Shown in pieces: positions 1 to 4,491 of a stretch of 6,727 nucleotides of DNA. Origin of the DNA: an uncultured Christensenella sp. (lineage in GTDB: Bacteria; Bacillota; Clostridia; Christensenellales; Borkfalkiaceae); contig CAJTPJ010000028.1 in NCBI GenBank assembly GCA_910578145.1, positions 1-6,727 of the forward strand. Direction: 5' to 3'. Below the pieces are notes generated by a model. It searched no databases. It was not told the origin of the DNA and saw nothing but the letters and a program-made list of their open reading frames with translations. Each line of letters opens with the position of its first letter. The stretch's first letter is position 1. The translations under genes and the position numbers were made by a program.

Positions 1-25
1 GCTTAAGCGCGGCGCTTTGCTGTTG
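1..25. other. Left edge, short hairpin after the GH3 stop
   Basis: The GH3 stop TAA is at 28-26 on the minus strand. Positions 5-17 (AAGCGCGGCGCTT) form a 6-bp inverted repeat around one base, realistically a 5-bp stem with a 3-base loop. It lies where a transcription terminator would be expected, but the bases that follow on the minus strand (AAGC) are not a T-run and the window ends there, so a terminator is not established. Confidence 0.3.
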
Positions 26-3000
26 TTAAATTTTGCCTCTGTTATCGGGGTTATCAGTAAGAGGATTCCAGCTAAGCCCCGCTTCCGTCGTAATCTTTAT
101 ACAGTCGATTAGCGGTGCGCCTATGCCGTTGCCGTCCTTTAACGTGTTTTCCTTTATGGAAAGCGTTATTTCGTTAACGCCCTCGGCAAGATTGATTTCC
201 GCCGCAACGGGATAATCCGCAAAATCGTACGAACCTGCCGCCGAATTTGCAACGGTAAACGAATAGTCAACCTCTTTGCCGTTAACCGCAATTCCAAACA
301 CCTCGTTGTTAAGCGCCAACGCGCCAAGCTCGGAAGCCAGCCTTAAAATAAGTTTGCCTTCTGCGTTTCTATCCGAAGTTATTTCAAATGTGATAGAGTT
401 AACCGCGTAAGTGTTGCCAAGGAAGTAACCGTTACTCCAGCCCTTCGCCTTGTCCTCGTCGCTACCCTCGCCGTAAATATTGTTTACGCCTTCGCCGCTG
501 TTGCTTATACCCGCGCCCATAAAGTCGTCAAGATAAACGTATTCCGCCTCGAACGTGTAAGTTTCGGTGCCGCCCGACTGCGAAACGGGAGCAAACACCA
601 CGCCGCAAGTTATTACGACCGCCATCATTACGCACACTGCCGCGCCCGCAAACCCTACGAACGATTTGTTGCGTTTGATTTTTTGCTTAACGGTAACGCG
701 CGCGCCCTCTTTAAGCAGCTCGCCGTTTTCGTTTTTAACGGCGCGCTTATCGATAACCAGCACGTAAACCACGCACGCCGCAACTACGCCCGCTATACCT
801 ATAACTCCCACCGTAAGCCCCGCCACGTACGCGGCGTTGGAAGCGGGTTCGTCCACGTGAAGCACCAGCTCCACGCTGTCGGAATAATCGCCGTAAGCCG
901 CCGTTACGGTAAACGCAAAGTTTCCGCTTTCCTTGGGGGTTCCGCTAAGCACGCCGTCGCGGCTGAGCGTAACGCCGCGGGGCAATTTGCCGCCCGTAAG
1001 CGTGTAGCCTATATCCACGGCACCCTGCGCGGTATTAACGTACGTTTTGTACTGAACGCCCACCGTAGCGTTGCCAAGCGAAAACGTTGAATAATTTATG
1101 CCGACGCTAAGCGTAAAAGTCTTTTCCGTAGTAGGGCAGTTCGCGCCCGTAACAACTACCGTAAACGAACTTACGCCCGCTTCCTGCGGCACGCCCACAA
1201 CCGTTCCGCCCGCCGTCAAGGATAGCCCCTGCGGCAGGGTACTGCCAAGTTTTAACGAGTATTTTAACGTTCCGTCGGAAACGGCGGTTACGCTTTGCGC
1301 GTACTGTCTGCCGCACCGAGCCGTAGGCAACACGGAAGAAGCAAACGAAAAATCTTTATAAGAGTTAAGCGTAAGCCTCACGCGCATAGGCAACATACCC
1401 GCGCTTTCGGCAATTACCGTAATTTCATAGCCCGTAAACGGGATAGCCGATTTGCCGCTTATAACTCCGTTTTCACTTAAACTTAGTCCTTCGGGCAGTA
1501 TGCAACCTTCTGCAAGTTTATATGTTATTTCGTGTTTTTTGCCGTCAAGCGTATACGCCCAATCTATGCTTTCGTTAAACCCGCCGCTAACGCTGCCGTT
1601 GATAGTCTCGCTCTCTCTTATGTATATAACCGAAAGCGACTTGTCTACCATGGGCAACGTATAAGTTGCCTCGCGCTCGGCGTAACCGTACTTTGCAACT
1701 ACGGTAAACTCCGCCGCCTCGCTTTGCAATTTGGCAGTTCCCGAAATTACGCCTTCGGACGAAAGGGTTAACCCTTCGGGAAGTTTGCTTACTTCTTTAA
1801 GTTCGTACGTTACGTCCTCTGCGGACTTTCCGTTATTAAGAGTTACCGTTGCAACCGATTGCTCGTAGGGAAGCGAATCTATCGCAGGCGATAAATCGCC
1901 GCCCGCAAACGAACCAAAAACGTTAACGGTGCCAGCGTTAAACGCCGCGGTATGGTTTACTATTGTGTAATACAAATTGTGAGCTGCACGCCTTAAATTG
2001 GCTATAGTAGTGGGTCTATCTAATCCTACGGGGGTTTGAACGCTGCCGTCGGTAGCAAGCAGAATATCGCCGCCCGCCCTAAGCGCCATATTGCCGTTAA
2101 GCTGTCCGCGGTTTTGTACGTAATCGGTTATAACCACGCCTTTAAAGCCCCATTCGTTGCGTAAAACCTCGGTTAACAGCGCGTAATGTCCGCCCGTCCA
2201 TACCGCGCCCAAACTGTTTAACGCGGACATAATGCCGTGCGAATTATACTTTTCAACGCAAATTTGGAAAGGTCTTAAATAGATTTCCCTTATGGTCTGT
2301 TCGTTAGCCCAAGTAAGCAATGTATCGCGGTTGGATTCCTGGTCGTTTACGGCAAAGTGCTTAACGAAAGTAACCATACCCTTGTCGTTACAGCCCCTTA
2401 CAATCTGCCCCGCCATTTCGCCGGACAAAAGCGCGTCTTCGGAATAATACTCGAAGTTTCTTCCGCCGAAAGGCGAACGGTGAATATTGCACGCAGGCGC
2501 GTACCAGCCCGCGTAAGTTCTCTTGTCCCCACGCTCGTCGCCGATAAGCGACTCGTTGCCAATCATAACGCCAAACTCTTCGGCGATATCTACGTTCCAG
2601 GTAGAACCGACAAGCGATTCGCTGGCGTAATAACAGGTGTCGTACACCGCGTCGTCGCCCATAAACAGCGAATATCCCATAGGTCCGTCGGGGTCGATAG
2701 TTTTAGGTTTGTCTATATTAGTAATAGCCGTGGTGTGATAGTTTCCAGATTCGATAAGCGAACGCATTTGCGAAACGGTGAGTTGGTTTAAAAGTTCGCC
2801 CCACAGCGGGTCGTCGTATTTTTTGCCTATAAGGTCGTAAAGTTTTACTTTTGTATCCTCGTACGACAACACGCTTGAACTTTGCACGGGCTTACTGCCG
2901 CTGTACCACGGGTCGGTAGCCTTATCGGAAAGTTTGTAGTTAAGTTTATTTAAATCTTCGTCGCTTAACGTGCGCAGGCTTTCCGCAGGCAGCCCGGGGA

Positions 3001-4117
3001 AAGTCCCCTCGAAATCAGCGCGGGAAGTATATTTTTTTATTCTGTCGCTAACCTCGTCGAAAAGATTGGCAACCTTTGCCGTAGTTTTGCTATCCGTTTC
3101 AAAAACCGCACCCTCCGCAAGGTTTAAAACGGTTGAATTAGAGTAATCGTGCGAGTTGCGCGCCACGAAAAACGTGTAATCGCCCGCTTCAAGCTCGTAC
3201 CCCTTTACGCCGTTGCCGTTAGCGTCGGAATAGTCGTAACTTGCCATATCCCTTACTTTAAGCGTAAGTGTAACGGTGTCGCTTTCCCCGGGTTGAATAG
3301 TATTTGTTTTGGCATAGTCGCCCAAAACTGCGTGCGCCTTTTCAATTCCTCCCGCGGTATACGGCGCGGAATAATACAGTTCAACCACGTCTTTGCCCGC
3401 ATAATCGCCAACGTTTGTAACCTTTACTTCAAACTTTACTTCACCGTCGGGTTGTAACGCGCCCGTGGTTAACGGCTTAATTTCCCAATTAAATTCGGTA
3501 TAAGATTTGCCGTAACCGAACGGGTATACTACGTTGTCACTATACCAGCCGTCGTTGCCCTTCGCGCTTTCTTCATACGCGCGTGTTTCGTAATAGCGGT
3601 ATCCGTAATATATGCCTTCGCTGTAATGCACGAAATACGCGTTGCGCTTAGTTCCACTTTCGTCAACGTATTGGTTTCCGCCGTCCGCAAGGTTGTTGCC
3701 GAAGTTGTTCCAAGTGGGGTCGTTTTCAAAGTTGCGCGCGTAAATATCCACCGTTCTTCCACTGGGGTTCACCTTGCCCGTAAGCACCCTGCCAAGCGCC
3801 ATTATGCCCGTATTGCCGGGCGTGCCTATCCAAACGCAAGCCTGAATTTTATCGCTGTAAGCGTAATGGGTGTCGTCGTCCAAAAAGCCCAGCTCCATAG
3901 CCGTAGGCGAGTTGAGCACAACCACCACTTTTTCAAAATTTTCCGCCGCGGTTTTAATCATATCCGTTTCGTTTTTGTCAAGTTGCAAATAGTGGTCGTC
4001 CTTTTCGCGCGCGCCGGGGATAAGCTCGGAACCGTTCCAATTCATATAGCCCTTGCCGTCCCAGAACATAGAGCGGGGCAAATCAAAGCCCTCGCCGCCT
4101 ATTCTCGAAATTACCAC
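26..4117 (-). CDS. Membrane-bound GH3 beta-glucosidase-like protein, main 3' piece of a frame-broken gene (1363 codons from GTG 4117; frame open from 4198)
   Basis: Likely hydrolyses terminal beta-linked glucosides or related glycans outside the cell. Domains in order, counted from GTG at 4117: remainder of the GH3 C-terminal-type alpha/beta domain (1-210) with RIGGEG (E9 is a candidate acid/base) and VVVVLNSP; VYPFGYGKSY near 198-206; FN3-like domain (222-320); linker; GH3 TIM barrel (about 440-735) with DPDGPMG (475-481), NIHRSPFGGRNFEYYSED (544-561), VKHF (585-588) and GVVITDY with candidate nucleophile D665; four He_PIG repeats (738-1089); transmembrane segments 1095-1122 and 1154-1177; CBM-like domain (1186-1343). 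The barrel lies after the C-type domain, a reversed order known in Ruminococcus albus and Butyrivibrio beta-glucosidases. GTG 4117 is only the first start codon in this frame: homology continues upstream to 4198 (ATGETPSSSYDEAALNSW), so it is not a native start. On its own this piece lacks the export anchor. The family call is firm; substrate is unknown. Confidence 0.9.
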   Translation of the reverse strand: MVISRIGGEGFDLPRSMFWDGKGYMNWNGSELIPGAREKDDHYLQLDKNETDMIKTAAENFEKVVVVLNSPTAMELGFLDDDTHYAYSDKIQACVWIGTPGNTGIMALGRVLTGKVNPSGRTVDIYARNFENDPTWNNFGNNLADGGNQYVDESGTKRNAYFVHYSEGIYYGYRYYETRAYEESAKGNDGWYSDNVVYPFGYGKSYTEFNWEIKPLTTGALQPDGEVKFEVKVTNVGDYAGKDVVELYYSAPYTAGGIEKAHAVLGDYAKTNTIQPGESDTVTLTLKVRDMASYDYSDANGNGVKGYELEAGDYTFFVARNSHDYSNSTVLNLAEGAVFETDSKTTAKVANLFDEVSDRIKKYTSRADFEGTFPGLPAESLRTLSDEDLNKLNYKLSDKATDPWYSGSKPVQSSSVLSYEDTKVKLYDLIGKKYDDPLWGELLNQLTVSQMRSLIESGNYHTTAITNIDKPKTIDPDGPMGYSLFMGDDAVYDTCYYASESLVGSTWNVDIAEEFGVMIGNESLIGDERGDKRTYAGWYAPACNIHRSPFGGRNFEYYSEDALLSGEMAGQIVRGCNDKGMVTFVKHFAVNDQESNRDTLLTWANEQTIREIYLRPFQICVEKYNSHGIMSALNSLGAVWTGGHYALLTEVLRNEWGFKGVVITDYVQNRGQLNGNMALRAGGDILLATDGSVQTPVGLDRPTTIANLRRAAHNLYYTIVNHTAAFNAGTVNVFGSFAGGDLSPAIDSLPYEQSVATVTLNNGKSAEDVTYELKEVSKLPEGLTLSSEGVISGTAKLQSEAAEFTVVAKYGYAEREATYTLPMVDKSLSVIYIRESETINGSVSGGFNESIDWAYTLDGKKHEITYKLAEGCILPEGLSLSENGVISGKSAIPFTGYEITVIAESAGMLPMRVRLTLNSYKDFSFASSVLPTARCGRQYAQSVTAVSDGTLKYSLKLGSTLPQGLSLTAGGTVVGVPQEAGVSSFTVVVTGANCPTTEKTFTLSVGINYSTFSLGNATVGVQYKTYVNTAQGAVDIGYTLTGGKLPRGVTLSRDGVLSGTPKESGNFAFTVTAAYGDYSDSVELVLHVDEPASNAAYVAGLTVGVIGIAGVVAACVVYVLVIDKRAVKNENGELLKEGARVTVKQKIKRNKSFVGFAGAAVCVMMAVVITCGVVFAPVSQSGGTETYTFEAEYVYLDDFMGAGISNSGEGVNNIYGEGSDEDKAKGWSNGYFLGNTYAVNSITFEITSDRNAEGKLILRLASELGALALNNEVFGIAVNGKEVDYSFTVANSAAGSYDFADYPVAAEINLAEGVNEITLSIKENTLKDGNGIGAPLIDCIKITTEAGLSWNPLTDNPDNRGKI
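89..562 (-). other. C-terminal CBM6/35-like carbohydrate-binding module of the GH3 protein
   Basis: Residues 1186-1343, from TYTFEAEY to IDCIKI. The pattern is that of CBM6/CBM35-type beta sandwiches: an opening FEAE strand, a GWSNGYFLGN loop, a KLILRLAS strand, a VNGKEV hairpin, an INLAEGVNEITLS strand and a closing IDCIKI strand. The CBM in the upstream gene has the same landmarks (LEAE, KIVIRFAS, VNGEVQ, VKKGLNEIEFY, IDYFTL), which supports the assignment. The ligand cannot be told from sequence. The family is assigned by pattern only and could be a neighbouring CBM family. Confidence 0.6.
587..835 (-). other. Two-helix membrane hairpin with basic cytoplasmic loop
   Basis: Residues 1095-1122 (AAYVAGLTVGVIGIAGVVAA onward) and 1154-1177 (VGFAGAAVCVMMAVVITCGV onward) are hydrophobic enough to span the membrane. 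The 31-residue loop between them has ten Lys/Arg and four Asp/Glu, which by the positive-inside rule places it in the cytoplasm. With the N-terminal signal anchor (inside to outside) this gives a three-pass protein: barrel and stalk outside, loop inside, C-terminal CBM outside. The segment from VKQKIKRNKS through the second helix also looks like a signal peptide, but no ATG, GTG or TTG start lies just before it. Confidence 0.75.
851..1906 (-). repeat. Four tandem putative-Ig (He_PIG-type) repeats forming a stalk
   Basis: Protein-level repeats of about 80-88 residues at 1906-1643, 1621-1364, 1354-1100 and 1093-851. Each carries a version of the signature LPxGLxLxxxGxxxG: LPEGLTLSSEGVISGTA, LPEGLSLSENGVISGKS, LPQGLSLTAGGTVVGVP and LPRGVTLSRDGVLSGTP. 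Each signature is preceded by a YxL strand and followed by a FTV-like strand. The third and fourth copies are closest to the consensus, and the second is the most diverged. Such modules usually act as rigid spacers or adhesive elements on the cell surface. Here they sit between the catalytic barrel and a membrane segment, so a spacer holding the enzyme away from the membrane is the natural reading. Confidence 0.85.
1913..2800 (-). other. GH3 catalytic (beta/alpha)8 barrel
   Basis: Residues about 440-735 of the large piece. Substrate-pocket motifs appear in the usual order: DGPMG (D477), RSPFGGRNFEYYSED (R547, R553, E556), VKHF (K586, H587) with R597 ten residues on, and GVVITDY (D665). In GH3 enzymes the Asp of the (S/T)DW-type motif is the nucleophile; here the following residue is Tyr rather than Trp. 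All expected pocket residues are intact, so the barrel itself shows no decay, in contrast to the broken N-terminal region. Confidence 0.88.
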
Positions 4118-4479
4118 AATAGCCGCGTCGTTGTAATCGCGCCAGGAATTGAGAGCGGCTTCGTCGTAGCTTGACGAAGGGGTTTCGCCCGTGGCAATAA
4201 AAGCACTATGCCCTCTTCGGCTACTCTTTCGTTAAAATCGTTAGCCGCGGCAAGCACGTCTTTCTTGTTTTTATAATCGCCGGTGTAGTATTGATATTTA
4301 GAAGCGTCGCCGCTTTGTAAAACCCTGCGCTCGCCGCCCAACACGACGTTTACGGTTTCGTAAAGAAACGTGTTGCAGGTAAGCGTTAACACTATTGCAA
4401 GCAACAGCACGAATACGGGTATAAACGAACACAGCCAGCTTTTAAAATTTCTGTTTTTCCAAAAAGTCTTAAAATTCAT
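4111..4479 (-). CDS. N-terminal piece of the same GH3 gene: signal anchor plus start of the GH3 domain, then out of frame
   Basis: A 122-codon frame starting at ATG 4479 behind a strong ribosome binding site. Residues 1-15 are basic (K4, K8, R10, K13), followed by one hydrophobic helix (about 17-36), which reads as an uncleaved signal anchor with the N-terminus inside. Residues 41-94 match the conserved N-terminal region of clostridial membrane GH3 enzymes: VNVVLGGERRVLQSG, then a stretch ending in ERVAEEGIVLL. In the family GIVLL is followed by KN and an ALPL motif, but here residues 95-122 (LPRAKPLRQ onward) resemble nothing and are the +1-offset reading of the GH3 sequence found in frame from 4198. 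The last 28 residues are therefore probably an artefact of the frame break. The piece overlaps the GTG at 4117 by 7 bases and begins 12 bases after the upstream gene's stop. Alone it cannot be an enzyme. Confidence 0.8.
   Translation of the reverse strand: MNFKTFWKNRNFKSWLCSFIPVFVLLLAIVLTLTCNTFLYETVNVVLGGERRVLQSGDASKYQYYTGDYKNKKDVLAAANDFNERVAEEGIVLLLPRAKPLRQATTKPLSIPGAITTTRLLW
4190..4206 (-). other. Frame-break and deletion junction inside the GH3 gene
   Basis: On the minus strand the bases here read GTG CTT TTA TTG CCA in the 5' frame and ATT GCC ACG GGC in the 3' frame, with the switch at about 4198-4200. Protein similarity stops at GIVLL on one side and resumes at ATGETPSS on the other. 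From memory of the family, some 70-90 residues normally lie between, including the KN after VLL, the LPL turn, a VxVFG strand and a Gly/Ser-rich loop. None of these is present in any frame here. A net -1 shift plus a missing block points to a deletion, real or made by assembly, not to a simple indel. The joined coding length would be about 1484 residues. Confidence 0.75.
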
Positions 4480-4484
4480 ATCTT

Positions 4485-4491
4485 CCCCCCT
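4485..4491 (-). promoter_or_regulatory. Strong ribosome binding site for the GH3 gene
   Basis: The minus strand reads AGGGGGG, then a five-base spacer AAGAT, then ATG at 4479. It starts directly after the TAA stop of the upstream gene (4494-4492). This fixes the ATG as the true start of the GH3 gene and implies translational coupling with the gene before it. No promoter fits in the 12-base gap. Confidence 0.85.

Noticed and set aside
1..28. Intrinsic terminator after the GH3 stop
   Set aside because: The hairpin is short with a tiny loop and is followed by AAGC rather than a T-run before the window ends.
661..720. Separate gene for the C-terminal CBM protein starting inside the GH3 frame
   Set aside because: The signal-peptide-like segment suggests it, but no ATG, GTG or TTG lies just before VKQKIKRNKS and the reading frame is continuous through it.
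683..1090. 135-codon plus-strand frame
   Set aside because: It is antisense to the fourth Ig repeat and membrane hairpin, with His/Arg-rich shadow composition and no domain.
2357..2791. 144-codon plus-strand frame
   Set aside because: It is antisense to the GH3 catalytic motifs (DGPMG to VKHF). The Arg/Val/His-rich composition is typical of a shadow frame.
3529..3762. 77-codon minus-strand frame overlapping the GH3 gene
   Set aside because: It is an out-of-frame reading of the GH3 C-type domain, rich in Thr/Ala/Arg, with no start context.
3626..4174. 182-codon plus-strand frame opposite the GH3 N-terminal region
   Set aside because: It lies antisense to strongly conserved GH3 sequence, has no recognisable domain, and is open only because of the codon bias of the minus-strand gene.
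4190..4206. Programmed -1 ribosomal frameshifting joining the two GH3 pieces
   Set aside because: The zero-frame codons GTG CTT TTA TTG do not form an X-XXY-YYZ slippery heptamer, and a conserved block of residues is missing at the join, which frameshifting would not explain.
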